A DNA stretch of 46,063 nt from a virus. Every line of letters starts with the position of its first letter. Position 1 is the stretch's first letter. The position numbers and the translations under genes were made by a program. This document shows, piece after piece, positions 28,398-36,169 of the stretch. The stretch is from positions 1 to 46,063 of IMG/VR virus record IMGVR_UViG_3300031507_000009, one strand, 5' to 3'. Under the pieces are notes generated by a model. It saw only the letters and a program-made list of their open reading frames with translations, made no database searches and had not been told where the DNA came from.

Positions 28398-28608
28398 GAC
28401 CCTCCTCATGACAGGCGCAGATGCATGGCGCTGCGCAGAACTTGCACTGCGCGGGGGCCTTCGTCCCCGCCGCTCCTGTGTCGCCCTGGCAGTAGACGTG
28501 ATCGTCGTGCAGGCACGAGGTGCTCAGGTAGATGTGCTTGTTGCACGCCGGGCACCAGTTCCGATTGAAGTCGCCGTGATACTGGGCGCAGTTCTGCCGC
28601 GTAATCAC
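28294..28608 (-). CDS. Cys-rich late protein, 104 aa
   Basis: Residues 1-70 contain NWCPACNKH, SCLHDDHVYC, QCKFCAAPC and CACH, enough for two or three zinc sites. The last 35 codons overlap the small basic gene in another frame and are low-complexity, so the functional protein may be shorter in practice. The GTG start overlaps the upstream stop. Confidence 0.65.
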   Translation of the reverse strand: MITRQNCAQYHGDFNRNWCPACNKHIYLSTSCLHDDHVYCQGDTGAAGTKAPAQCKFCAAPCICACHEEGHAVQESGAAPEALRHQPEGGGGVRGEDAQGQEAA

Positions 28609-28841
28609 GCGTCCCCCAGTATGTAGGGCCGCAGCGCGTCCACGCGCTGGGCTGTGGGGGTATCCAGGCAGCCGCTGACCGCCAGGCCGTAGAAGCGCTG
28701 GAGGCCTCGCAGGGAGGCCCTCGTGGGCTCATCCATATTGCCCGTCGGCTCAAGCCGAAGGGCCCGCTGCGCAACGCGCACGGCCTCGTGCTCCACGTCG
28801 GAGACGGGAGTGATGATGTCTCGGGGAAGCCAGGTGATCAT
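28605..28841 (-). CDS. Peptidoglycan-binding domain protein, 78 aa
   Basis: Residues 20-70 (VRVAQRALRLEPTGNMDEPT, then ASLRGLQRFYGLAVSGCLD, TPTAQRV) fit the PG_binding_1 repeat: two helices joined by the 'G-D--T' loop. It lacks a catalytic domain. It could target the virion or the lysis machinery to the wall. The ATG at 28841 overlaps the zinc micro-gene's stop (ATGA). Confidence 0.75.
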   Translation of the reverse strand: MITWLPRDIITPVSDVEHEAVRVAQRALRLEPTGNMDEPTRASLRGLQRFYGLAVSGCLDTPTAQRVDALRPYILGDA

Positions 28842-28939
28842 TTCGCCGGTGCCCCGCAGTTCCGGCAGGTCAGGCGGTAGCTCTCGTTGGAGGCTCCGCA
28901 CTTACCGCAACCCCAGTTGCCCTTTTCGTCGTAGTTCAT
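28838..28939 (-). CDS. RanBP2-type zinc-finger micro-protein, 33 aa
   Basis: The frame encodes MNYDEKGNWGCGKCGASNES then YRLTCRNCGAPAK. Trp9, Cys11, Cys14, Asn18, Cys25 and Cys28 fit the RanBP2 zinc-finger consensus W-x-C-x2-C-x3-N-x6-C-x2-C exactly. Members of that class bind RNA or ubiquitin in eukaryotes. Start and stop overlap both neighbours (ATGA). A whole protein consisting of one such finger is unusual. Confidence 0.65.
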   Translation of the reverse strand: MNYDEKGNWGCGKCGASNESYRLTCRNCGAPAK

Positions 28940-29046
28940 CCGAGCTTCGCCCCGCAGCCTACGCAGTAGCCTGCGCCTGCCTGATTGGCCGTCCCGCAGC
29001 GCGGGCAATACGTGGGTCCAGGAGTGCTGTCCTGAGTGCCGTTCAT
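28936..29046 (-). CDS. Zinc-ribbon micro-protein, 36 aa
   Basis: The frame reads MNGTQDSTPGPTYCPRCGTA and continues NQAGAGYCVGCGAKLG: two CxxC knuckles 11 residues apart, a standard zinc ribbon. It begins 18 bases after the tail gene stop, with a weak ribosome site. The stop overlaps the next ATG. A longer upstream frame covers the tail gene and is rejected. Confidence 0.65.
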   Translation of the reverse strand: MNGTQDSTPGPTYCPRCGTANQAGAGYCVGCGAKLG

Positions 29047-29063
29047 GCTTCCACCGTACCCAG

Positions 29064-31007
29064 TCACGACGTGATCACATCCGCAATGGAGCGGAGCTGG
29101 ACGTAGAGGTAGCCGCCATAGACAGTCTTGTTCGTCCCCGGGTTGGCCTTCTGCTCGAACTTGAAGTCGTCCACCACCACAGAAGTGGTGGTGTTGTTGG
29201 CCAAGTCCTGGAAGGAGACCGCGTCTCCGGCCTGGACGATGTTGCGGAACTCCTCCAGTCGCACCGCCGTGCGCCCCTCGTAGCCGATGATCTGGCCGGT
29301 CATGTCCTTCTCGAAGTCCATCATCAGGAACGGCACCTGGAAGATGCGCTGGCGCACCGATCCGGGCATGGCCTTGAGCTGCCAGCCATTCACGGTGATG
29401 CCGGTGGCGGTGCTCACGGTGGACCGGCCGAAGTCCAGCCGGAGCTGGATCCACTCGGCCGCCGTGGTCGGCACGGCCAGGGCGATGTCGGTCATCATCA
29501 CCCCGGAGCCCTCGGAGATGCTGATGATGGAGGTGGGCCCCCCGGTGGGGTCCGTTACCGACAGGGTCAGGTTGCCCGCGTAGGTGGTGGGCGTCTTCAC
29601 CGAGGCGAACTTGAAGAGTTTGGGCTCCAGAGTGGAGTAGCGGATGCGGCCGGTCTGGAGATAGCCCGTCGCCTCCAGGACAGAGGCGTCCTCCAGGTAG
29701 GAGCCCACGGCCGTGACCGAGAAGACCATCCGGTCGGAGTTGCCGAAGTTGGTCACCGACCCCACGACGCCGTTGGCGTGAGCCTGGAGGTCTGTGGCGT
29801 AGGCGAAGCGGACGCTGGCGCTGGATGCTCCGGAGTCCTGGATCGGCTGGCCCAGGTCCACCCGGTACAAACCGGAGGAGCCGTCAATGGCGTTCGTCGC
29901 CCCGACGAAGAAGAAGCGGTCGTAAGCCGCGACGCCCTTCACGCCCGCCGCGATGGCGAAGAGCAGAGGGCCGTAGACGATGTCACCGTTGGAGTCGATC
30001 TGCCCCACCCGGAAGCCCCGGCTGGTGCCGATCCCCACGAAGGTGCCCAGGTATGCCTCCATGGCATACACCACCTCGCCCAGCGGGAGCTGGGTGGTGA
30101 GGGTGCCGCCGGAGGCCAGCGTCGGGACGGAGCCCGTGGTGTCCAGGGTGAGCTTGTAGATGTTGGACTGGGATCCGGCGTAGCCGGAGGCGTAGATGGC
30201 GTTGGTGCCTTCGGCGAAGTCCGTGAAGACGAAGGACGCATTGAGGTGCGTGAAGCGCAGGGTCTTCACGCCTGCGGCGTCCACCTCGTAGATCTTGTTG
30301 TCCAGTGCCAGCATCAGGCGCCCCTTGACCCAGCGGGCGACCACATTGGTGGTGCCCGTGGCCACGAAGGCCGCGCCTGCGGCCACGCCTGCGCCCTTGT
30401 AGACCTGGACGTTGTCCGCTGCGTAGTAGTTGGTGCCGTCCGAGGTCAGCGACCTGATGGTGTTGGCGCCGCCCCAAGTGACCGTGGTGATGGTGGTGCC
30501 GTCATCGCTCTTCAGGACCGCGCCGACGGCGGACCAGTAGTTGTCCACGCCTGCGCTGGTGCTCCAGCCCACCAGGAACTGGGTGTTCGCCGAGGCGTCA
30601 ACGATGCGCTGCGAGGTCTGCCGGAGCAGCGTGGCCTGGCCGTTCACCCACGGGTTGACGCCCACTGAGGCGTTGTACTGAATGGTGTGCTTGTTCTGGA
30701 GGTTGGCTACCTGGACCTGGTCAGGGTCCTGGTAGAGCAGACCGGCTCCGCCGATGAAGGTGGACTGCGAGCGCAGCCACCAGTTGGCGAGCGACTGCTC
30801 GCCCGGTTCCCGCTGGTTGTCGAACTGATCCTTGCGGATTGGGGCCATGCTCACGGAGTAGGGGCGATCGTCGCTGATCGCCGACATGAACGGCATGCCG
30901 CCCAAGGCGAAGTCGTAGCGCGTGCCTTCGAGGGCGTACGTCTCCGCCCCCGGCGTTGCCGTACGACCAGAGATGGTCATCGGCAGGCGGGAAACTACTC
31001 CAGCCAC
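29064..31007 (-). CDS. Tail tube/nozzle-like protein, 647 aa
   Basis: The large beta-rich protein contains many Gly/Thr/Val strand repeats (such as GGANTIRSLTSDGTNYYAAD), like the propeller-like nozzle proteins (T7 gp12 type) of podoviruses. It begins with a GTG (MAGVVSRLPMTISGR) and lies after the fibre-like and adaptor genes. The nozzle call is based on size, composition and order; no signature motif is known to me. Confidence 0.65.
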   Translation of the reverse strand: MAGVVSRLPMTISGRTATPGAETYALEGTRYDFALGGMPFMSAISDDRPYSVSMAPIRKDQFDNQREPGEQSLANWWLRSQSTFIGGAGLLYQDPDQVQVANLQNKHTIQYNASVGVNPWVNGQATLLRQTSQRIVDASANTQFLVGWSTSAGVDNYWSAVGAVLKSDDGTTITTVTWGGANTIRSLTSDGTNYYAADNVQVYKGAGVAAGAAFVATGTTNVVARWVKGRLMLALDNKIYEVDAAGVKTLRFTHLNASFVFTDFAEGTNAIYASGYAGSQSNIYKLTLDTTGSVPTLASGGTLTTQLPLGEVVYAMEAYLGTFVGIGTSRGFRVGQIDSNGDIVYGPLLFAIAAGVKGVAAYDRFFFVGATNAIDGSSGLYRVDLGQPIQDSGASSASVRFAYATDLQAHANGVVGSVTNFGNSDRMVFSVTAVGSYLEDASVLEATGYLQTGRIRYSTLEPKLFKFASVKTPTTYAGNLTLSVTDPTGGPTSIISISEGSGVMMTDIALAVPTTAAEWIQLRLDFGRSTVSTATGITVNGWQLKAMPGSVRQRIFQVPFLMMDFEKDMTGQIIGYEGRTAVRLEEFRNIVQAGDAVSFQDLANNTTTSVVVDDFKFEQKANPGTNKTVYGGYLYVQLRSIADVITS

Positions 31008-31017
31008 GGCTGTCTCC

Positions 31018-32316
31018 TCACGCCACTCGGGTCAGACGGATCCAGCTGTACGTCTTGAGGACGGTAGCCGTGGCGTTGCTGGAGAACTGCGCCCATTGCA
31101 GGCCAAAGTTGCCCGGAGTGGCGGCATTCTCCACCATGCCCTTGATGGACAGGCCGAAGACGGTCGAAACGACCGGAACGGCATAGCTGCGGACGACGGC
31201 CAACGAGCCAGCAACGGTGCGGTTACCCGTGCCTGCGGCACTCGCCTCGGTCGGGGGGTCGTTCACGGTCGGGGTGTTCGGGCCGATCGTGCTCCAGAAT
31301 CCGGCCGAACCCGCCGGGCCGTCGAAGGTGATCGCGATGTCGGGAGTCAGCGAAGCGGACTGGTAGTAGAGCACCCCGTCCATCTCGTAGATCCCGTTGG
31401 CCACCAAGGCCACGAAGAGCTGGCTGTCCAGCGCCGGGGTGGAGTTCGAGACGATCGAGTTGTCGGACGTCCGCCGGGCGTGGAGCGTGGTCCCAATGCC
31501 GGTACCCGTGGAGAAGGTGCCGGTGACGGAGAGGTTGCCGCCAACGGTGAGGGAGTCATCCGTGGCCAGGCTGTTCGCCGCGAGGCGGTACAGGTTGGTG
31601 TCACCTGCTGCACCAAAGAGCATCGTTCCGGAGCTGGCAAGCTGGAATGTGTCGTCGGTGGCCAGCACGTTGGCGCTCAGACGGTACAGGTTGGTATCAC
31701 CTGCTGCGGTGCCGTCGCCCCACAGCAGGGTGCCTCCGGCCTGCTGGACCAGCCGAAGGCCAGCGTCGGCTGTGACCTTGTAGGTCGCCGCCGAAGTGGC
31801 GCCGGTGGCGCCGGTGAAGGCCGCCGCTCCGCCGGAGCTGGTGAATCCGTTGGCGTAGGCAAAGACGCCATTGATGGTGGGCGTGCCCGCCACAGTGCCC
31901 GCCAGGGTCGGGCTGTTGATGGTGGGCGAGGTCAGCGTCTTGTTGGACAACGTCTGGGTGTCAGAGGTGCCCACCACGGAGCCGGTGGCTCCGTGCACGC
32001 CAGCCGTATTGCTCTGATGGGTCTGGTATGCCGCGAAATCGCGGGCGCTGGCGACGTGCCGCACTGCGGCGCCCATGCTGTGCGACTGGGCACTCGTGCC
32101 GTCCACGGCGCGGGTGACCGTAAGGGTGGTACCGGCGGACGCCGTGCAGTCCACCAGCTCTTCGGTGGCTGCGCCGTAGTCCAGCGCCAGAGTGAAGGGC
32201 TTGGTGGGGGGGAAGCCCGTCACCGACCCCACGGTGATAGACGTGGTGGCGCCCGAGATGTTGCCCGACAACGTCGTGGCGACGGCCGTGCTGCTGAAGT
32301 AGCGCTCGATAGGCAT
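31018..32316 (-). CDS. Tail fibre/receptor-binding protein, 432 aa
   Basis: It has fibre-type low-complexity beta sequence: TLTVTRAVDGTSAQSHSMG near residue 65, then GTSDTQTLSNKTLTSPTINS near 116, both common in actinophage fibres. Residues 206-222 and 238-254 are near-identical repeats (GDTNLYRL-x-AN-x-LATDD), like fibre shaft repeats. The C-terminal 170 residues are probably the host-binding head. It lies 7 bases after the adaptor gene. Confidence 0.8.
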   Translation of the reverse strand: MPIERYFSSTAVATTLSGNISGATTSITVGSVTGFPPTKPFTLALDYGAATEELVDCTASAGTTLTVTRAVDGTSAQSHSMGAAVRHVASARDFAAYQTHQSNTAGVHGATGSVVGTSDTQTLSNKTLTSPTINSPTLAGTVAGTPTINGVFAYANGFTSSGGAAAFTGATGATSAATYKVTADAGLRLVQQAGGTLLWGDGTAAGDTNLYRLSANVLATDDTFQLASSGTMLFGAAGDTNLYRLAANSLATDDSLTVGGNLSVTGTFSTGTGIGTTLHARRTSDNSIVSNSTPALDSQLFVALVANGIYEMDGVLYYQSASLTPDIAITFDGPAGSAGFWSTIGPNTPTVNDPPTEASAAGTGNRTVAGSLAVVRSYAVPVVSTVFGLSIKGMVENAATPGNFGLQWAQFSSNATATVLKTYSWIRLTRVA

Positions 32317-32322
32317 GAGACC

Positions 32323-33237
32323 TCAGCTCTGGAATCGCTGGAACGTCGGGATCTGCTCCCACTGGCGCCGTCGCTCTTCCTGAAGGCGCTGGTAGTAGAG
32401 CTGAGAGAAGTACGCCGCAGCCTTGGCTGCCGACGATGTCGGCACCAGCGGTGCCCGCTCGGTGGATTCCACCGAGAGTTGCTGAAGGCGCCCCGCCTCG
32501 TAGGCGGGCAGCAGCTTGGCGCACGCCCCCCACTTGACCACCTCGGCGATGCGGTCCTCGTAGCCGGTGGCGGTGAACTCCTGGGAGTTGCTGGTCAGCG
32601 GGGTGGGTTCCTTGGTGTACACCACCCGCTGCGCCCGGCCGGGCGTGACGAAGTCGAAGATCTCGATGGACTTGCCCGTGGCGAACGACGTGGTGTTCGC
32701 CATCGGGTTGAAGCGCCAGCGCTGGAGGGGCTGCCAGATCTGGGTGGGGCCCACCAGTTGGCCGGTGACGTACCAGACGTCCACGGCATCGGCAGGCATG
32801 GCGTACTCAAAGACCGGCGCCTGCCGGGTGATCTCCGTGGTCGCGAAGACCTGGAGGTCCGGCGACATGGCGGCGATCGTGTCGTTGATCGCCTCCTTCA
32901 CGCGGATGCGCGGGAAGGGCGGGTCGTTGGTGATCAGAGTGGGGGTGACGGAGCTTCCCGTGTGGGCAGCGGCCGTGGTGCCGCTGTACCCGCGACCTGC
33001 GGTCGCGCCCATGACGCTCACGATGCCGGTGATCTGGTCGTAGCCCTTGACGAGCATCAGCTCGTCGTCGATCTCCACGAGCCCACGGCTCAGGTTGGTC
33101 ACCGTGTCGGTACCGACGGTGAAGGTGGTTGAGTTGGAGGCCATGTCGGCCACGAGTTCGGCCAGCGCGTCTTGGTTCTTGGTGTAGCCCTGGAGCTGAG
33201 AGATGACCTGGCCCACCAGGGCGTTGAACGTAGTCAT
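32323..33237 (-). CDS. Head-tail adaptor/tail connector-like protein, 304 aa
   Basis: The product begins MTTFNALVGQVISQLQGYTK. Its first half has a beta-rich part (FTVGTDTVTNLSRGLVEIDD), and the rest (RVKEAINDTIAAM, EDRIAEVVKWGACAKLLPAY, then a helical C-terminus) resembles the multi-helix adaptor proteins that join portal and tail. Position between capsid-side and tail-side genes agrees. The name is an inference from size, fold impression and order. Confidence 0.65.
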   Translation of the reverse strand: MTTFNALVGQVISQLQGYTKNQDALAELVADMASNSTTFTVGTDTVTNLSRGLVEIDDELMLVKGYDQITGIVSVMGATAGRGYSGTTAAAHTGSSVTPTLITNDPPFPRIRVKEAINDTIAAMSPDLQVFATTEITRQAPVFEYAMPADAVDVWYVTGQLVGPTQIWQPLQRWRFNPMANTTSFATGKSIEIFDFVTPGRAQRVVYTKEPTPLTSNSQEFTATGYEDRIAEVVKWGACAKLLPAYEAGRLQQLSVESTERAPLVPTSSAAKAAAYFSQLYYQRLQEERRRQWEQIPTFQRFQS

Positions 33238-33245
33238 GGGTCACC

Positions 33246-33605
33246 TCATCCGAAAACGAATCCATTGACGCTGGCAGAGCTGGTGCCGTTGGCACCGGCC
33301 GTGAAGTCCAGCGTGATGTCGTTGCCGCCAGAGGCGTAGACCTGGAACTCAGTCGAAATCGTATCGCTGATGGTCGAAAGGGCCAGGCCAGCGAGGTTGA
33401 GACGGCAGAGCACGGTGCCAGCCGCAGGGGCGGCGTCCGTGCCGTTGACCACCACCACAGGGTTGGACGCCCCGGCCACCGCCACGGTGGCCGACATGGA
33501 GATCGTTCCGGAGTAGTACCGCCCCGCCGGAACGGTGATGATCGTGCCGGTGGTGCTCCGAGTGTTGGCCAGATGGTCGCCAGCGTCGGCAATGTTCGGG
33601 TACAT
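33246..33605 (-). CDS. Beta-rich virion protein, 119 aa
   Basis: It begins MYPNIADAGDHLANTRSTTG and contains PAGRYYSGTISMSATVAVAG. The strand-rich, hydroxyl-rich sequence suggests a decoration or fibre protein. The ATG at 33605 overlaps the upstream stop; an earlier in-frame ATG five codons upstream is less likely. Confidence 0.7.
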   Translation of the reverse strand: MYPNIADAGDHLANTRSTTGTIITVPAGRYYSGTISMSATVAVAGASNPVVVVNGTDAAPAAGTVLCRLNLAGLALSTISDTISTEFQVYASGGNDITLDFTAGANGTSSASVNGFVFG

Positions 33606-34183
33606 CAGATCTCCGCCCAAATGATCTGGAAGTTCCAGAGCTGGTCCACGTCGCCGGACGTGGTTGAGAAGACCACTCCCTGACCGGGAGTGCAGACGAA
33701 GCCAGCGCCTCCAGGAGGGGCGGTGCTGGTCTGAGCGCCGACTCCAGCGCCAGCAGAAGTGATCGCCGGGGGAACGGAGATCAGCTCCAGGCCGGTCGTG
33801 GTGACGGTGGGGTTGCCGATGCGTACTTCCGCCGAAGCATTGGCGTCAGTGGTGACGAACTTGCCGACGTTCGCGGCGGCGATCAGCGTGCCCGCGCTGG
33901 CGGCGGTGGTCCGGAAGGTTCGCATGGACACCGTGACCGTGGCTGCGCCACCGGCCCAGGGCACGATGCTGGCGCCGTAGAACACCACGGCCTTGCCGCT
34001 CGCGCCGGGGTTGAAGACCGACAGGAAGTTGTTCGCGGCGACCACGCCGGGCACGTCGCCCACGGCGTACACGTAGAACTTGCCGCCCGCCGGGCCGCCC
34101 GCAACGGTGGTGATGGCGCCATTGGCATCCACCGCCAGCTTGTTCTCGGTGGCTCCGGAGATACCTGTGAACTGACCGGGCAT
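33605..34183 (-). CDS. Beta-rich virion protein, 192 aa
   Basis: It begins MPGQFTGISGATENKLAVDA. Strands with Gly/Thr/Ala (GKAVVFYGASIVPWAGGAAT, VRIGNPTVTTTGLELI) and an end like QLWNFQIIWAEI suggest a jelly-roll or decoration protein. It is coupled to both neighbours by ATGA overlaps, in a block of similar proteins after the capsid gene. Confidence 0.72.
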   Translation of the reverse strand: MPGQFTGISGATENKLAVDANGAITTVAGGPAGGKFYVYAVGDVPGVVAANNFLSVFNPGASGKAVVFYGASIVPWAGGAATVTVSMRTFRTTAASAGTLIAAANVGKFVTTDANASAEVRIGNPTVTTTGLELISVPPAITSAGAGVGAQTSTAPPGGAGFVCTPGQGVVFSTTSGDVDQLWNFQIIWAEI

Positions 34184-34467
34184 CAGTCCCCCATCGGGGA
34201 AGCGGCGTTGAAGTCGGTGCCGTAGGCGGCGCCGACCTTGTCGGACATCATCTTGGCCTTCTCCAGGTGTGGGCGAGTGGTGCCGTCCGGCTGGATCCCC
34301 TGCTTGCGCAGGGCTTTGTACTCGCCCAGCTCGCCGTCCCACCGGCGCTGGGTGGCCTGGTCAAAGCCCTTGGACTGAGCGACCATCCAGGCGCCGATCG
34401 AGGCGTCCTGACAGCACTGCGCGTAGGACGCGTGGTCCTGGGTCCGGCACCCCGATCGGCAGGCCAT
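34183..34467 (-). CDS. Small Cys-containing late protein, 94 aa
   Basis: The N-terminus MACRSGCRTQDHASYAQCCQ has four cysteines; the rest is helical (FDQATQRRWDGELGEYKALR). I recall a similar start in other actinophage genes near the capsid operon, without assigned function. Its ATG overlaps the upstream stop. Confidence 0.72.
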   Translation of the reverse strand: MACRSGCRTQDHASYAQCCQDASIGAWMVAQSKGFDQATQRRWDGELGEYKALRKQGIQPDGTTRPHLEKAKMMSDKVGAAYGTDFNAASPMGD

Positions 34468-34718
34468 CAGGAACCACCGACATCCGCTTCGCGGTAGATG
34501 CCCTGCACGTAGTCGTCATTCTCGGACCACATGTCATCCGGCATGCGCCGGATGGGTACGTTCTGGAAGGAGGCGTCGGTGATCGCCTTCTCGTTGTGGT
34601 TGACGATCGTGGTGTTGCCACCAGGACCCGTCGGCGACGGAACGCCGGGGAGATCCCCGGCTCCGCCGCAATACGTCAGGGCGGGAGCGACGGGCTCCCG
34701 CTGGATTCCGTCGCTCAC
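34467..34718 (-). CDS. Hypothetical late protein, 83 aa
   Basis: The GTG-started protein begins MSDGIQREPVAPALTYCGGA, with Pro/Gly stretches and an acidic C-terminal part (DDMWSENDDYVQGIYREADV). It overlaps the stop of the upstream basic gene. No family is recognised. Confidence 0.68.
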   Translation of the reverse strand: MSDGIQREPVAPALTYCGGAGDLPGVPSPTGPGGNTTIVNHNEKAITDASFQNVPIRRMPDDMWSENDDYVQGIYREADVGGS

Positions 34719-34951
34719 TTCTTGCCGCCCTTCTTGGCAACCATGCCGGGGTACTTCTTGGCCACGGCGGCCTTGACCTGCTTGGCTACCGGCTTGCCGG
34801 AGCTGCGAGCGAGGGCGTTGCGCGCATGCGCAGCGTCCTCGATGGGGTAGTTGCCCGACTTGGCCTTGGCCTTGGGGCTGCCAGCCTTGGCTGGCACGGC
34901 AAAGGATGACGAGGGGATCTTCTTGCGGGCCGCCGCGTTCAGCTTGGCCAT
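34715..34951 (-). CDS. Highly basic late protein, 78 aa
   Basis: It begins MAKLNAAARKKIPSSSFAVP and is rich in Lys, Ala and Pro (KAGSPKAKAKSGNYP, AKKYPGMVAKKGGKK). The central AHARNALARSSGKP stretch resembles short domains seen in phage structural proteins of unknown role. DNA binding inside the capsid is plausible. GGAGACGCC precedes the ATG at 34951. Confidence 0.75.
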   Translation of the reverse strand: MAKLNAAARKKIPSSSFAVPAKAGSPKAKAKSGNYPIEDAAHARNALARSSGKPVAKQVKAAVAKKYPGMVAKKGGKK

Positions 34952-34959
34952 GGCGTCTC

Positions 34960-35487
34960 CTACGCTGCTGCGATGGTGGTGACGGTGCCGGAGGAGCCTC
35001 GGTACTTCAGGGCTCCGGCCTCTACGTACAAGATCCCACCGCCGGTGGGGTTGGTGCTGGGCGCGGTATTGCGGTTCGGAATGAAGACGACGCCCACGCC
35101 CGCGCCGTAGCTCTTGGTGGACGTCAGCAACGACAGGTTGCCCATCGTCGCCCGCGACTCGCTCAGGAGCGTGACGGTGCCGTTGGCGGAGTCCGTCAGC
35201 TGCACGTCGTTCGTCGAGTCGTTCACCATCTGGAGCGACCAGCGGTCCACCGATGCGGTGCGCAGGACGTAGGCCGCGAAGTTGGTCACGCCCGCGCGGT
35301 CCACGGCGTTGATCGCCGTGCCGCCGCTGATCACCGCCATGGTCGTTGCGTTGACCGTGACGTTTCCGGTGATCGTGCCACCGGCGCTGGCGAACTTGGT
35401 GCCGATCTGGGCCTGAAGATCGGCCATCGCCGCATTCAGCGGCACGTCCCAGTTGGTAGTGCCGGTGGCAATGGAAGTGAAAGTCAT
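34960..35487 (-). CDS. Fibre-like virion protein, 175 aa
   Basis: It contains [20 protein letters not shown] and a tandem of strands ([18 protein letters not shown]), typical of phage fibre shafts. The C-terminus [10 protein letters not shown] is also fibre-like. The ATG overlaps the upstream stop. It may be a head fibre rather than a tail fibre, because it lies next to the capsid genes. Confidence 0.72.
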   Translation of the reverse strand: MTFTSIATGTTNWDVPLNAAMADLQAQIGTKFASAGGTITGNVTVNATTMAVISGGTAINAVDRAGVTNFAAYVLRTASVDRWSLQMVNDSTNDVQLTDSANGTVTLLSESRATMGNLSLLTSTKSYGAGVGVVFIPNRNTAPSTNPTGGGILYVEAGALKYRGSSGTVTTIAAA

Positions 35488-35819
35488 CCGCCGTATCCTC
35501 CGCTTCCGAAGCCGCCGTACCCGAACGTGCCCGGCGCTGGAGTGAAGTTGCTGTCACTCACTCCCACTCCGCCCGCTATCAACGCGGCCTTGGCGGCTCC
35601 GCTGACGATGTACTCGTGACCGCCCATGTAGACGACAACGACACTGGAGTCATTGAGGGCGATCTCGTCCTGCGTCGGGTAGCGCAGGGCGGTGTACCCA
35701 CCCTGCGCGTCCCCGATGATGGTGATGCCCCGCGCCAGCTCGACCCGCAGGAAGAGCATGTCTTCCCACGAAGCGGGGCCTTCGTCCACCGTCGGTGTAC
35801 GAAAGAGCCATGTGGTCAC
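35484..35819 (-). CDS. Virion protein with Gly/Tyr-rich tail, 111 aa
   Basis: The GTG-started protein begins [20 protein letters not shown] and ends in a Gly/Phe/Tyr repeat ([13 protein letters not shown]). The middle is beta-rich ([17 protein letters not shown]). Such tails mediate weak self-association in other proteins; the role here is unknown. Confidence 0.7.
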   Translation of the reverse strand: MTTWLFRTPTVDEGPASWEDMLFLRVELARGITIIGDAQGGYTALRYPTQDEIALNDSSVVVVYMGGHEYIVSGAAKAALIAGGVGVSDSNFTPAPGTFGYGGFGSGGYGG

Positions 35820-35831
35820 GGGGCACCCTTC

Positions 35832-36158
35832 TTACTGAATGCCGACGATCTGCCAGTTGGTGCCGTCAGAGATGAGCTGAAGAGCACCGGTGGCATTGGA
35901 TGCCTTGACCAGGACGCCGGTGGCACCGGCGGTGCCATCGATGGTCGAGGTCGTGGACTTGACGGTCACGGCGGCCGAAGCCGACGCGACCTGCTTGACG
36001 ATCCACATGCGCCCGGTGGGCACGGTGGACGCCTGGGGCAGGTTGACCACCGAGGCACCGTTGATGTTGACGCTCACGACGTAGTCGTTGTTCGTCACGG
36101 TGTACGGGGTCGTGGTGACCAGGCTGACGGTATAGCTGTTGTTGTCGAGGCCGCTCAT
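35832..36158 (-). CDS. Capsid decoration/fibre-like protein, 108 aa
   Basis: The sequence (TVTNNDYVVSVNINGASVVN, then GRMWIVKQVASASAAVTVKS) is a small beta domain seen in phage head fibres and appendages. It follows directly after the major capsid gene, the usual place for a decoration protein. An ATG start with an AAGGATCTGAGCC context fits. Confidence 0.7.
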   Translation of the reverse strand: MSGLDNNSYTVSLVTTTPYTVTNNDYVVSVNINGASVVNLPQASTVPTGRMWIVKQVASASAAVTVKSTTSTIDGTAGATGVLVKASNATGALQLISDGTNWQIVGIQ

Positions 36159-36169
36159 GGCTCAGATCC

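Noticed and set aside
28936-29454. A 172-codon minus frame that contains the zinc ribbon at its end.
   Set aside because: Most of it lies over the tail protein gene in another frame; only the last 36 codons, with their own ATG, look real.
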